Assembly (NCBI GenBank): GCA_029891345.1
Contig: CM056993.1
Span: 277,342,016 to 277,406,015, forward strand
Direction of reading: 5' to 3'
Length of the DNA stretch: 64,000 nucleotides
Source: Dryococelus australis
Lineage: Eukaryota; Arthropoda; Insecta; Phasmatodea; Phasmatidae
Part shown: positions 21,031-32,784 of the stretch, piece after piece
Position numbering within the stretch: the first letter of the stretch is position 1
Layout of the letters: each line of letters starts with the position of its first letter
Notes under the pieces: generated by a model
Told to the model about the DNA's origin: nothing
The model's database searches: none
The model's input: the letters and a program-made list of their open reading frames with translations, nothing else
Program-made: the position numbers and the translations under genes

Positions 21031-22350
21031 ATGTTGGTACTAAGGCAAAGGCAATGATGTCTCCCTAAATGGTTGTCGTTGTACCTAAAACCAGGTATTG
21101 TTTAACATTTTTAACGACACGAATGTCGCATTTTTCGCAGCATTTAAACCTAGGAACGAGCCCACATAAGTACTGTTCAGAAATCGTGTGGTCGATTTCA
21201 ATCAACAGCCCTGGGGGTAGATTGCCATAAGAGGTTTCGTATCTCCATTTCAAGCAGTACTATCTCCACATAAATTAACTCTATTATTGTTATGATAATA
21301 GATTAACACCCTTACATCCAGAAGTGCCTAGACTGCACAACTTCCCTCTTTTGTGGGCGCAACGATGCAGAAAATATTGTTTCTTAAAATAAATAAAAAA
21401 TCTTAATTTTTGTGAATTTGCATTTGCGAGATCAGCGAGTGTGTATTGTTGTAGAAAAATAAATATTTCTTCAGCAAATAGACTGATAGCATCAAAAAGC
21501 CAGACATATTTCTTCAAATGTTAGACGGATGACACTACTGAGAATTCCGCTATGATACAGCCATCGCGAAAGTGAAAAATCCGTCCCGTTTAGGCGTGAT
21601 ATTAAAGAATACAGCACAGTTTAATCTGTGCAAATTTGATTTATTAATCCTGACAGTGCAAAAATATACTTCGGTGACATCAAACACAGGTGTAAATGTA
21701 TTTTGTCAAAATATTCTACTGGTTCAACACCGTTAAAGTATTTCGGCAAAAAGTTTCCGAAAAAAAAAAAAAAAGGTTTGAAAGTAGGAAAAGTGATGTA
21801 TTCCACTAAACGCACGAGCCTCGACAGAATTTCCTCACGAAGTCGGTGTCAGTCTTCATAACTAACTGATACGTTCGTTACCTCAGCCAGAGGACTGCTG
21901 TGCTGGTGCCACCTGATTAGATATCAGCGCTAAATTTCCCAGAAGCACCTATCATTCGCTATCAGACAGGAAATATCACAACACGCGCCACTCCAGCTAC
22001 CACATCCTTGTTTTCGTGTGATAAGGCAAAGTTTGCCAACCCTTGCGTGGCGGGCTATCTGACACTGCGGTGTTCTTTCTTTGGAAGTTGTAGTATAATT
22101 TGTCCACGGCTAATTGAGAAAGAATTTTCCATAGGCTAGCTTAGGAACTTCTTTCAGACCATTGTTTATCTTCCACGGGAAGAGATAAATAACACTTTCA
22201 AATGTCACACTGAAAGATTTTTTAATATAAACGTGCTATTATTTTGATAAGTTATGCTCCGATGTGTATAAAAAAATTAGCAACTTTCAGTTATAGTTAG
22301 TATTATATACAAAAAAAGTTTTTTTTCCTCACATCGGTTTACACCCACTT
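21031..22350. other. No confident gene; AT-rich
   Basis: A 62-codon minus-strand frame at 21065-21253 reads somewhat protein-like (RFKCCEKCD) but has no recognised family or splice context. Oligo-A/T runs occur at 21759 and 22310. Nothing else is supported. Confidence 0.4.
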
Positions 22351-22354
22351 GGAA

Positions 22355-22456
22355 CACTTTGAGCACTAAACCCCAGTGTAGCTCGGGATACAGTATTATT
22401 AGACACACTTTAAGCACTAAGCCCCAGTGTATTTCAGGATACAGTATTATTACCTA
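22355..22456 (+). repeat. Tandem duplication, ~51 bp unit, two copies
   Basis: CACTTTGAGCACTAAACCCC and CACTTTAAGCACTAAGCCCC begin at 22355 and 22406, and both end in GATACAGTATTATTA. Identity looks like about 85-90%. Confidence 0.8.
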
Positions 22457-22633
22457 TAGACGATGAAGTTTGGCGGGAAATGCTGTCTGTTTCTTAGGAT
22501 TCCCCGTACTGTACACATGCCCGACTGTTTTCTGTCGTTATTATCTATCACGCCGGTGTCACAAAGGAGATGAGTACACAGAGGCGAAATGGTGTTGTTG
22601 CGGTTCGTTCGATGTGGGCACATCCATTCTCTG

Positions 22634-22775
22634 ATTGGTTGCGCGGGGCTCATGAGCGTTACTTGTGTTTGATTGGCTACTGCGAGCTACGAAAGATCCT
22701 CTATTGGCTGGAGCGCGGCTGGTCAGTTGTTACGGGGCGCTGATTGTCGCCCGGAGTTACGGCTACAGGTTAAAG
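22634..22775 (+). promoter_or_regulatory. TATA-less promoter-like region with three CCAAT boxes
   Basis: Inverted CCAAT boxes (ATTGG) lie at 22634, 22672 and 22703, each in a GATTGGYT or TATTGGCT context that fits NF-Y. The spacing is 38 and 31 bp. The surrounding ~150 bp is unusually GC/CpG-rich for this window. A good donor, AAAG|GTGAGG, follows at 22775/22776. It looks like a promoter and 5' exon of a broadly expressed gene, but no coding sequence could be tied to it. Confidence 0.4.
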
Positions 22776-22812
22776 GTGAGGTACATCCATTATTCGTCTC
22801 CTGGGCATGTAC

Positions 22813-23643
22813 TAAGGTGACCATATTTTTCTGACTCGAATTCAGGACGCTCGTTTTGGCTCGTGAATGGTCGGTATTGGGAAGGGGAGAGTACAGGTGT
22901 GTGTGTGTGTGTGTGTGTGGTGGGAGGGGAAGGGGGAAATGGACTGTTTACAGGGGTGTTTTGTTAAAAATTATATTAACATTGTTAGTTTTTACAAATT
23001 ATATATCATAAGACGTATGATTTATTGATTAAAGACACTAAATAAAAACAATGACATACTTTGTTATTTTACTTCTATAAAAAAATCTATTTACAATAAC
23101 TATTTTACCTCATCATATTTTGTAGATGAATAATTTTTTTTTTTCGACGTCTCTCTTGGAAAACAACATTTTGTAAACGTCTGTACAAGTTTTGTTTAAG
23201 TTAACCTTCGCAATAAAAATTGATCTTAAAGTGTCAATAGTTAATTGAGTTTCGTCCGATGACCAAAAATCGTTCATCAGTGAAACCACTAATTCTGTTG
23301 GTGCATTAGTGCCAGGCAGAGAGAGCAAAAATTCAACAATCTTTAACATGTTTGAGCTCGGAACATCATTTTTTACTAAAGCGGGTAAAGATTTCAACCC
23401 ACTTGTTTTCAGCTAGAGTTTTAATTTCCTTCCAGTTGATGACCTTTTCTTCATTTACGTACTGCTTCACGTATTTCCCTGGTCTGGTCCAAATCCACCC
23501 AAAACCGACCACACCACGCGTCAACACTGCCAGGTCCCAACATTCGGGACAAACGGCGGTCCCGAACGACCATCTAAAAAATTCGGGACACGACCTCGAA
23601 AATCGGGACTGTCCCGAAAAAATCGTGACGTCTGGTCACTTTA
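22813..23643 (-). mobile_element. hAT transposon 1, internally deleted, 831 bp
   Basis: The termini TAAGGTGACCATATTTTT (left) and its inverse ending GGTCACTTTA (right) flank the element. The 8 bp next to them, GCATGTAC (22805-22812) and GCATATAC (23644-23651), match at 7 of 8 positions, the 8 bp duplication hAT elements make. Just inside the right end is a block of TCGGGACNNTCCCGAA-like subrepeats. A fragment of transposase lies on the minus strand. Confidence 0.8.
23113..23490 (-). pseudogene. hAT transposase C-terminal (dimerisation) fragment
   Basis: On the minus strand, upstream sequence reads WKEIKTLAENKWVEIFTRF, then after one frame change continues in the frame ending at 23113: LKIVEFLLSLPGTNAPTEL followed by SLMNDFWSSDETQLTI. 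A leucine-rich segment with L-P-G-T-N-A-x-T-E followed by S-x-M-N-x-x-W is typical of the hAT C-terminal dimerisation region. The catalytic part is absent, so the copy cannot move itself. It lies wholly inside the TIRs at 22813-23643. Confidence 0.75.
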
Positions 23644-23702
23644 GCATATACATAACGTTGACCTTTTACCTACAAAAGGACATACTTACTTCTCACGAGG
23701 AA

Positions 23703-23850
23703 GGAATCCTAATAATATTGTAAATGCGAAAGTTTGTATGTTTGTTTGTTACTCAATCACGTCGTAACGGTTCGAAGGAGTTGGATGGAATTTGGTACAT
23801 GCGTAGATTATATACAGTATTAACACTTATGGTACTTTTCATTCCGGAAA
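23703..23850 (+). repeat. Dispersed insect repeat end (TAATATTG...GTTTGTTTGTT type)
   Basis: CCTAATAATATTGTAAATGC, then GAAAGTTTGTATG with a TTTG run, then GGAATTTGGTACATGCG resembles a repeat terminus common in insect genomes. No ORF follows. The family assignment is from memory and could be wrong. Confidence 0.35.
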
Positions 23851-25160
23851 AACAAAAAGGTTCTTAGGGAATATATAACAAACCCAACATTTGCATATTT
23901 TCGCTGAGAGTAACAAATACAATATAGTGTATAGAGGTGTATTAGAGTAATAATGTATAGGAGTAATAAAGATAAACAATTAAGATAAAGCACTTGGTCA
24001 TCATAATTAAGGTTCGAATTTGCATGTGGTAACAGCTAGTGGTACTTTCACGCGTGCTGCAAATATTATTTTGGAGCCCTCCAATATAGTGACAAACGAC
24101 TTATGCAGACTGCAGTAACTTAAACTATAATAACCCGGAGACAAGCGAAACTACGTTAGGAGCCTGTGTTGAACTTTGCTACAGACATTTCGCCAATAAA
24201 ATGTTAGGGTCACCGCTGAAAGTCACATAGGTAGACGCAGCACTACGAGAACACTGCACGCCATTTCAGAGCCATTCGCGTAGCGGCGATGGCGTGCCAG
24301 TGTAACCTTATAGCTTCTGCGCTTCTCAGAAAAAAAATTTGGTTTGGCGGTGTCGGGGAAACGGCCTTTGTTGTGTGTGTATACGTCTCTGTGTATACGC
24401 CTTGATGTTTTTTTTAACGTTCCCGGTACCGCTTCACTTGATCATATGGGATTTTATGGCTATCACTGGATTACTTTTGAGATGCTCTTTCCAACCGCAT
24501 ACAATTTTTGTATTTCGACTTGGCTTTCTGGTGAATATAGGCTGATATTCTTAATTTTTTACATTAAACTTATACACTTTCACCACAAATGTGTTTATAG
24601 ACGTAATCGATTGATCTTGACGAGAGCTGTCAATTGAAACTCAAACGAGCTTCGTAACTTCTAATCAAAAGTTATACTACGTGGGAGTTATGAGACGCGG
24701 CTAAACGAACTCAAAATTGCGGCTCCCCCCCCCCCCCCGTCTCACTCTTTGTGATGCTTCGCAGTCCTTACTCAATGTAACAAATTCTTTGATCCTTTGG
24801 CAATCGAGTGGTATAAATGAATTTTGAATGCAGACGATAGATTCAGAGCTGCAATGACAAACTGTATCCCCCGATTTTGTTATCATCGGGTTTCCTGGAT
24901 TGCCTCGCACTATGGTCGCAAATTTAAAGACGTATTCACGTCAAAAGGAGAAAAACGAAGCAAGCGGGCAGGGACCCTCTACTGACGAGGATAAGAGCTG
25001 ACCACGATAGCGCGACGGCAGTTACGAGGAACAGCTTTTGCCGGCTCTCTAGCCAGGATGTGCGCTACATGCCCCGGTTGCCGCATGACTGCGCGCGCTG
25101 CAACAGACGCTTGTCTCTTCTTCGTCCGCCCTAGGTGGCTTCGTCACACACGACGACATA
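23851..25160. other. No gene seen
   Basis: No supported gene. A poly-C run sits at 24725-24739. Short frames at 24339-24637 show no domain. Confidence 0.45.
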
Positions 25161-25164
25161 CAGG

Positions 25165-25825
25165 CCGTATCCCAAATAGCAATAAGAGCGCACTCTCATG
25201 CACTCGTCGCAATGACGTCAGAGAGTGCTGTTCGAAATGTTCATCGAGAGCGAGTGCGTGCACATGTATGCTCTATTCGTGCTCTCAACAATTGCCATTC
25301 TTTTGTTTGTTTCCTAACACCAGGAAAAAATATATATATTTGTGTTTGTGTGTGTGTGTGTAGGCATATCTGGGTTACGCATTTCAACTTACGAATTCAT
25401 AAAGCATAGCTACATTACTGCAAACAGTGGAATGGCACAGGAACAAGTATTATTTCACTGAAAGTATTTTCAGTAAATATGTAATATATGTATACTTTCG
25501 GAGATTATAAGTTCATAATATTAGAATAAACGAAGCTAAAATTACGAGCTCAAACTATTGATAACAGATAAAATTTATACCTGACTCTCTTCATACATTA
25601 CTATCATACCCATCATCATCCCTACTAATCACTCCAATGTTAATTCAAATGTAAATGTTAATTGATACATTTTTATGCAAACATTATTTTGCTCGTGTCG
25701 AATGACAATCGATATTCAGGTCGTGCCGATTAATTTGAAGAGTGCGAGTGACGATCGATCCATAAGGGAGGGAGTGTAAGTGCGAGAGCGAGTGTGAGTA
25801 CTGGCTATTTGGAACACAGCCATAG
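25165..25825. mobile_element. TIR element, ~660 bp, non-coding
   Basis: The left end GGCCGTATCCCAAATAGC is mirrored at the right by GCTATTTGGAACACAGCC. Next to each end is a patch of GAGTGCGAG or CACTCTC repeats, also inverted. PIF/Harbinger-like ends are possible, but no clear target duplication was read. Confidence 0.5.
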
Positions 25826-25980
25826 ACTGAATTCTGTCTTCTGTTCAAGTCCCAAGCATTGCCTTTTCAACTGCACGCACACGTGTAATTAAATCGTGGT
25901 TAACTCGTTCGGTTACGGATTCATTTCGAGGGCAGATGACGGAGAGTGCGCATCCAAGATGCGCAATAGCCACCCCATAT

Positions 25981-27552
25981 CAGGGGCGGCTTTGTAACTA
26001 GGCCCACTAGGCACGGGCCTAGGGGCGGCAACTTTTGGGGAGCGGCACAAGCTCGTATAAAGGAAATTAATCCAAAAGCACTTTATATTCCTAGTGCTGC
26101 ACATTCTCTTAACTTAGTAGGTACATGTGCTGCAAGTTGCTGCCAGGAGGCATGTTCGTTTTATAACTTAGTGCAAACTGTGTATAATTTCTTCGCAGGC
26201 TCTACAAAACGGCGGGAGAAGCTAATGCAGAGCCAGCAGCCCAAAAGCAGAACCATGATATGTTTATCTAAAACATGTGTGAAAACTGGGATAGTGTAAT
26301 CGAGGCTCTTCAGTTTTACCAGAGCACCCCCCGCGAAAAACATCTAGTAAGAAATGAGGCATGGGGAATTTTGAATTGTTTGTACAGACTAGAAACTGCA
26401 TTGATGTTGGAAATTTGGACATATATTTTAGAAAGGTTTCAAAAAGTGAGTGAGTATCTTCAAAGTGTCGAAACGTCCATTGAAAAAGTGAATAGGTTGT
26501 ATGACTCACTTGTACAGTATACGGAAACCCTTCGTGAAATGTTTGATAACTATGAAAAAAAAAAAAAAAAAAAAGCGATTTAAAGATGTGAGTATGGCTA
26601 TGAATCGTCCATCAGACGTCTCAAAAAAGAAAACTTCTTCTAGATGAGTGAGAGAGGAGGTTATTCTTACAGGGAGAGAAAAGTTTTGAGTGGAAACTTT
26701 TTTTGTGATCATTGATCGGCTGGGAACTGAGCTGTTAAGGAGAAATGAAGCATACTGTGTAGTTGCAAGTGTTTCTTTTAATTTTCTCCGACCTGTCAAG
26801 CTCGTCTCCATCAGAAATTTCGGAACGTGCAGCAAAACTTCAAGCGTTGTGTGAAAATGATTTGGAACCATCTTTTGCCAACGAGTGTGTTCATTTTTCA
26901 AATCTGATTAAGTGCTCCAAAGTTACAGACACGTCCCTAAGTATGAGTAAGTTCCTCAGACAAGAAAATCTGCAGCAAACGTTTCCAAATGTAGGTATTG
27001 CCCTCATGATGTACCTCTGCACATATGTTGGTAATTGTCCTGCTGAAAGATCATTTTCTGCATTAAAGAGAGTCAAATCATATCTTCGGTCCACCATGAA
27101 AGAACAAAAGTTGAATTCTCGTAATCTTTCACATCGAGGCTGATAGTTTAAATGGCGAGGGGCTTGAGTACAAAGATCTAATTGATGAATTCGCCACGAT
27201 GAAAACGAGATGTAAACGCTTTTAAATAATGACAGTATTTTGTCTATGTTAGATTGTTAAAGTTTGTTAAATTTAAAAATGAAAAAAGTTTATAACAGTA
27301 TTTCATAATGTGTATTTTATTTTTTTTATTGTATTATTCATATGTCGCCAAGTAAGTGTACAAATTCATTAATTGCAGGTGACATTCTAAGAAAAAATAC
27401 AATTTAGCTACTGACATTCGTCGCCGAAGACGGGATTGTGGACTCAAAAATGATGATGATTTTTTCTCTGAGAGTAAAAGAAAAAGGGGGGGGGGGGGGG
27501 TGGCTCCACAAAATATGTGCCTAGGGACACCAAACTTTGAAAGCCGGCGCTG
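25981..27552 (+). mobile_element. hAT transposon 2 (TTF-finger type), ~1.57 kb
   Basis: The left terminus CAGGGGCGGCTTTGTAAC mirrors the right terminus AAAGCCGGCGCTG, and AGGCAC or GTGCCTAGG blocks lie next to each. The flanks CCCCATAT and TCGCGTAT match at only 5 of 8 positions, so the duplication has decayed. A poly-G run interrupts the right subterminal region at 27487. The interior carries a broken transposase on the plus strand. Confidence 0.75.
26094..27225 (+). pseudogene. hAT transposase, broken by stops and frameshifts
   Basis: It begins HSLNLVGTCAASCCQEA, a conserved stretch of TTF-finger hAT transposases, then VQTVYNFFAGSTKRRE. The frame then breaks. The 26275-26583 frame gives a helical segment (RFQKVSEYLQSVETSIEKV) that runs into a poly-A slip at 26557. 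The 26763-27143 frame contains the dimerisation core CPAERSFSALKRVKSYLRST. The final residues (EGLEYKDLIDEFA) are in another frame. The DNA-binding finger at the N-terminus is missing. Confidence 0.8.
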
Positions 27553-27560
27553 TCGCGTAT

Positions 27561-28090
27561 TCCAACACTTGACTAATTTTCTGTCGACAAGACCATCATA
27601 AACGCTGTGGATAGGATATGAAGTTAGAACACTACTTATGCTTTGAAATATTTGTATACTTCTACCATCCAAATCGGAAAGAGTATGTTATTCATATAAA
27701 AGGCCTTGCCTTTTGAAAATTGAGATTCAATATAACTCTTTCATCGCTGTTTACCACGTGACTTTGACAGTTGTATTGAGTGGGGTAGGTTCATAAATCG
27801 TTGTAAAATAAACAGAAAGAATCAGGGAAACTGAAATATTGTTCCAGGAATTTATTCTCTGTTGACATTGAAAACCGATTATTAATCACAAACTTTTCTC
27901 CACACAGATTATATGGCTTATATAACTGACAACTTATATGGCGCATTAATATTTACCATATACATATCTGATCCTAATTTTCAGATGAAAAACATTTGCC
28001 TCAAATGTGTATAAGAGAATGTGCTCCTAGCTGTATCCTCGCCCGCTTAGTTGGGAATTGATTGATTGATTTATTAATTTATATGATATA
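27561..28090. other. No gene seen; AT-rich
   Basis: No ORF, RNA gene or repeat is supported. Confidence 0.5.
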
Positions 28091-28093
28091 TCT

Positions 28094-28262
28094 CTATCCA
28101 CTAAGCCACTGTGGCCCCATTTGGAATCGCTCTATCCGCTCACTTGGTTTCACTCTAGCCACTGGGTCACTGCGGCCCCACTTGATATATTTCTATCCAC
28201 TGAGCCACTGCGGCTCCACTCGAGAGTGCTCTAGCCACTGAGCCACTACGTCTCCACTTGGG
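28094..28262 (-). repeat. 38 bp tandem array of tRNA A-box-like units
   Basis: CTATCCACTAAGCC-type boxes start at 28094, 28132, 28155, 28193 and 28231, giving spacings of 38, 23, 38 and 38. Read on the minus strand each unit contains GGCCGCAGTGGCTCAGTGG, a Pol III A-box (tRNA D-arm) sequence. No B box accompanies them. The array looks like repeated duplication of a SINE head. Confidence 0.75.
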
Positions 28263-29228
28263 GACGTATATGGAAGAATGTAACTTGCTAACAATGAAAG
28301 AATCATAACAATCGGCCCTGCAGTCTTGGGTAGAGCATGCTTAGAAAGCAGCAAAATAGCTGTACGCGCTACGGCGATTTTTAATACACACAAACCTTCC
28401 TCAATAAATGCAGATCATATCAGTAAAAACCGTATCCAAATCCATTCAGTGGTTCTCGAAATTAGCGCAGTCATACCGACAGAGATGCGCGCTAGAGACT
28501 CCTTTTTATACTATGATGTAATGAGGCGCTCTCTACAAAATAATAACTAATAACGGAAATATTGACGACCGTGAGAGCTATGTTATTTTTGCGACTTCAA
28601 AAAGTCTGGAATTTCTTTAATTTTTTATATTCTTGTAGACAGTGAAAGGTATATGTTAAAAACTAATGGTAATTTTATATACAATATTAAAATAAGTATA
28701 ATCCGCAAAAAAATAAGAGTCCCTTATTGCAAATTTTCATTGACTTGACTTAGGGATTATCGTGCGAGTATTCAATTGAGAAGACGAATTTTCGTGCGCG
28801 AGAACTGCAGTTACTACGTAATTATTAATTCATTTTTTTTTCCAATTTATTGTAAACTCATCTCAAAAAATAGAAGAAACTTACTCCAGGCTGTATTTAT
28901 TCCTACTGTTTTTATTCTGTGGAACACCTGCACCGTAGTAATCAACCAACTTTGTGTGAAAACTCTTCAGCACGTTACACAAAAGAAAATGAAATTGTAG
29001 TATTTACTTTCTGATGTAATGACATGCTCTACCGATGTAACATAAAAACGTGGTTTAATTTTCCTTTTACATAATTGCGTATGTGTATAGAACAGAAAAC
29101 TTGATACATGAAAATCTATTGTCTCACTGGTTTATTGTGTTTTTATTTAAAACTAGCCATTAATATGGGTTTTAAAAAGACTTTGTATTTATTGACGGGC
29201 AACAGTGAATGCTGAAATGAGATCTTTA
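28263..29228. other. No gene seen; AT-rich
   Basis: Short frames only, with no recognisable domain. Confidence 0.45.
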
Positions 29229-29515
29229 TAGTCTATTCGCAGTTTTATCGCACTTTTTGAATCAAACCTTTGAAAAATCAACCCGTATATGACGTGTTCA
29301 GCTTTTTCCTAAAATGTCATGTATAACAACATTTTTTAACTTGTATTAACATAGAAGTATCTTATGTTTCGTTAGATTTAAATTTTGAAATTGTATTTTA
29401 TGTACAAATTATTGTGCTTAATTTAAATTTAATATGAATAAAAACCTAGACAGTAAAAGGCGTGTTAGTAACGTCTGTAATATGAGATAGTTCTTACGCT
29501 AAATTACGAAAGTAC
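29229..29515 (+). mobile_element. MITE family B, copy 2 (partial)
   Basis: TAGTCTATTCGCAGTTTTAT then GAATCAAACCTTTGAAAAATC and AAAATGTCATGTATAAC match the 5' half of the 43.1 kb copy. The 3' part (TTAGTAACGTCTG, ATAGTTCTTACGC) is more diverged and the end is lost. Confidence 0.5.
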
Positions 29516-29830
29516 GATTGGTCCTTTTTCTTCCATGCATCCATGGTAGGTTTCCTACATTTGTTCAGGCAGTAGTCAAATACGTAGCGAATTTGCCAAC
29601 ATTGTATAGTAGCAACGATCGAAATGTTTATATTTACAGCGTGATTTACGGCAAATAGTACATTACATGTTTACTTTGAAAACTTTCATAGCAGTCTTTG
29701 GCATTTTACTGGAAAAAATCGGGGTGTTGCGTTGGAGACACTGCCATGGGTTTTGAATGACTACGTCTGCGTTAAATGGTAATTGTTTATTTTGGGATGT
29801 GAACAATGAAAGACAGAAACGAAATGAATA

Positions 29831-30249
29831 AAGGCTGTATACGGTAAAGTGAGCACTTTTGAAATCAACCTTTGAAAAATGTCACTGCTCCTCCCTGCGT
29901 ATATTTCGACAGGCACACTGACGTGTCGCGCGTCCAGTAAATTTGGCAACGACGGAGAGGCAGTAGTTTCACGTGTTAACGTTATATTACAAGTTTTAAG
30001 TAAACATTTGAGAATAATGAAATATTTTATGTCACTTTCTGGTTTTCCAATGCATATTAGTGTAACAATAAAAACATTTGTAAAATATTTATATTTAGAA
30101 ATGATACAATTGCCCTTGACCGACGCACGAATAAAGTGATCAGGCCCATGGCAACGTTAATTGTACTTATGGTGCAAGAATACACAATATGCATACAAGT
30201 AGATCTCAAGGAGGTATTTGATGCATGCTCATTTTACCTGGAACAGCCT
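29831..30249 (-). mobile_element. MITE family C, copy 3
   Basis: GGCTGTATACGGTAAAGTGA at the left and TGCTCATTTTACC then GGAACAGCCT at the right form the shared terminal repeat. The interior reads as the inverse of copies 1 and 2 (GACCGACGCACGAATAAAG, GCATACAAGTAGATCT). Confidence 0.65.
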
Positions 30250-30325
30250 GCACTTGAATTTTATGGCTTAAATCAACACATATAGACAAGATCTTTCGTA
30301 TGACGCAAAAATCAGCCTGAGTAGT

Positions 30326-30747
30326 AGGGGCGTGGGGGCCCTAGATCAAAGGGGATGCTGCTTTTATTTATGGGATTAACCCTTTGATATCAAATGAATA
30401 GGATTGATCCAATGTTAATAAGATAAAAAAAAATTATTGTGATTTTAATCCGATCAAAAATTTCCTTAAACCTTGATCCGATCTTAATCTGATATTTTTT
30501 AAATGGAATAAGATGGTATGAAACTCTGATACAATTACTTTAATTGGCTGAATTAATCAAAATTGTTGAGATAAGTGTATAAATTGGTGTACTCTATTTT
30601 CTTTCTTTCTCTTTTGGGGTGGGAAGCGGTACTAGTAGGTCATCACCTTCGCAGCCCTGTATCTGTACTGAGGTGTGGTATGTTGGGAAAGGGGTGTATA
30701 TAGGGGAGCGATGTTCACCCTCTGAGTTCTTGCATTCGACTTAGGTA
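30326..30747 (+). repeat. Left inverted arm of the gypsy-containing unit
   Basis: Shared blocks with the right arm, in inverted order, include CCTAGATCAAAGGGGATGC, AACCCTTTGATATCAAAT, TAAGATGGTATG, TTTGGTGTACTYTATTTTC and GGGAAAGGGGTGTATATAGG. The gag-like coding sequence starts almost at its inner edge (30765). That would suit a 5' LTR, but no primer-binding site was recognised. Confidence 0.65.
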
Positions 30748-30764
30748 ATTAGAGAGCAATCAGA

Positions 30765-31567
30765 ATGGATGGAAAGGCGATTTGAGGAACAATCAGAATG
30801 GATTGTAAGGCAATTTAAAGAGAAATCCGTAAGTAACGAACAAACCGAATGACGATTAAGTGAACAGTTCGGACAGGCTTTGGTCGAGAAAAGGAGTCTT
30901 TTCAGCTAACTCTCACAATGCAAATTTTCAGTTAAGTAAAGCAATGTCTGACAGTATATTGTAGGTATAATAGGAAATAAAAACTGTGAACCAGAAATTA
31001 GTGCATAGGTCAGACGCATTACAGGGAGAGATAGCTAACAACAGGACGGAATTAAAAGCAGTGGTGGAAAGCGACAAACAACGAATAGTTACTATAGAAA
31101 ACAACCTGGTAGGATTGGAAGGTAGAATTTCTTCCCAGCTGAATTCTTTTGGTTACCTAATAGAAAAGAGATGTGAATGTACCGAGGCACTAGTTCATGG
31201 GAAAAAAGAAATAAATGAGTTGAAATTTGACCAGGTGGGGGAACAGATAAATTTTGTCACAGATAAAATCGATGGTGTTGTTAAATCTATGAGTGAATTG
31301 AAATTATATAACACCAGTCGCAGGCCAGTACTCGTAGATGATGTAAGCAGTCCGATATCATTTTCAGAACGACCAGAACAGACGGAGTCCGAATGGTCTG
31401 CAAACGACATATCCACCTTGTTGCCATTGAACCCATTGCTCCATCACCCGAGTGAGATGTGGGCAGGCCAAATGCCTACATTCGAGGGTAAATCCTGCGA
31501 AAATCCGGTAAATTTTCTGAATAAGTTTGACAAGTATTCTCAGCTATTTAACTTGAGTGATAAATAA
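30765..31567 (+). pseudogene. Gypsy gag, N-terminal coiled-coil part
   Basis: A repeated heptad-like stretch (QSEWMERRFEEQSEWIVRQF) opens the region. After stops near 30852 and 30907, the 30986-31567 frame continues as a charged, helical segment typical of gag N-termini. It ends with MPTFEGKSCENPVNFLNKF, the start of a capsid-like fold. Confidence 0.6.
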
Positions 31568-31603
31568 AAGCTAAGGTCCATAGCTTTGAGTTAAAAATCT
31601 ACT

Positions 31604-32522
31604 GTGTATTACTGGTGGTGTATAAATAATACAGGGACTCATACTTATGATGATATGAAAGAGAAATTCTTAGAGAATTTTTGGAGTAAGAAAGTGCAAG
31701 GAAATCTCTGTGCACAACTACATGCCGAGAGGTTTTGGCCAGGCAAGGACAAGCCGCTCGAGGAACATCTGGCTGACATGTACGAGCGTTCTTGTAATTT
31801 GGATACCCCGGTATCATTTGAAGATTTCATATCAATGACTCTGAGGCAGCTACCATTTAAGTATGAAGCACATTGGGCAGGACGGCATGACGGTTGCCTG
31901 GCGACATTTGAGAAAAACTACTCGCATTCGATGCCATCGAGAAATCGCAAAGACAAAACGGAAATCGAGATAGCAAAAATACTACTAAACCCGAATATGC
32001 ACCTCCCCTGTACCAAGGAAATTCTAACCGAAATTTCAATGGATACACTAGATGCGAAAGGAATCCTCATGTCAGTACTATTGGTACAAGACAGGATTAC
32101 CAACATGGTGATCGGTATCCAAGCAATCCACACAGGCCGTACAGAGGCAGAACTACAGATGGAAACCATATGATGTTAAAAATCGCGACAATAGGAAAGC
32201 AGACGATGACTACAATGAACGACCGCCTGTCATATGGAAAAGTGATATATCCGACGGTCGAGTCAAACCAGGAACAAGTCAGAGAGAAAAATCGTCAAGG
32301 AGAACAGACGAAAAGCATGGGCCAGATCAAAGAATAAATAATTCAAGCCCGCGAATGCAGCACTCTCCACATTTTCGAAACCCTGATTTTAAGAATCATG
32401 TAAGCAAAGGCTATTTCAGAAATCAAAGTCCGCTCGACCCTCGTACACCTTCCTATGCACCAATGATGCAGCAACAGCACATGAACGAAGGACAGACAGT
32501 AAATGTATACGGGAATAACTGA
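31604..32522 (+). pseudogene. Gypsy gag, capsid and basic C-terminal part
   Basis: The 31604-32173 frame has the capsid pattern KEKFLENFWS followed by PLEEHLADMYERSCNL and F-x-x-x-x-L-R-Q-L-P. A further frame to 32522 is basic and rich in Arg, Asn and Gln, as in nucleocapsid tails. No CCHC knuckle was seen. Confidence 0.6.
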
Positions 32523-32784
32523 GATAATCGGTTACACTATTGGAAGTGACTGAATATGGATACCCATCGCTGGCCTTAGCAAACACCTTACTTCCAGAGG
32601 GGTCCAACATGTACATAACTATTGGCTTATCTAACACCAGGGATGAAGATGAAACAAATTTACCTACAAATGTAGTAGTACAAGCTGTATCATTGGAACA
32701 AAGTGACTGGGAATTTTTACTTTCTGAGCTAGTTAACGAACCATAGAACTCACATGAAATTTTGTGCCCTGAATAATTTTTGAA

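Noticed and set aside
21065-21253. 62-codon minus-strand frame with RFKCCEKCD
   Set aside because: It reads like protein but there is no family, splice site or neighbour to support it.
24339-24637. Overlapping hydrophobic ORFs
   Set aside because: Pyrimidine-rich AT sequence yields Leu/Phe/Val frames by chance. No start context or homologue was recognised.
28094-28262. CRISPR-like repeat array
   Set aside because: The 38 bp units are contiguous and diverged with no unique spacers, and the genome is eukaryotic.
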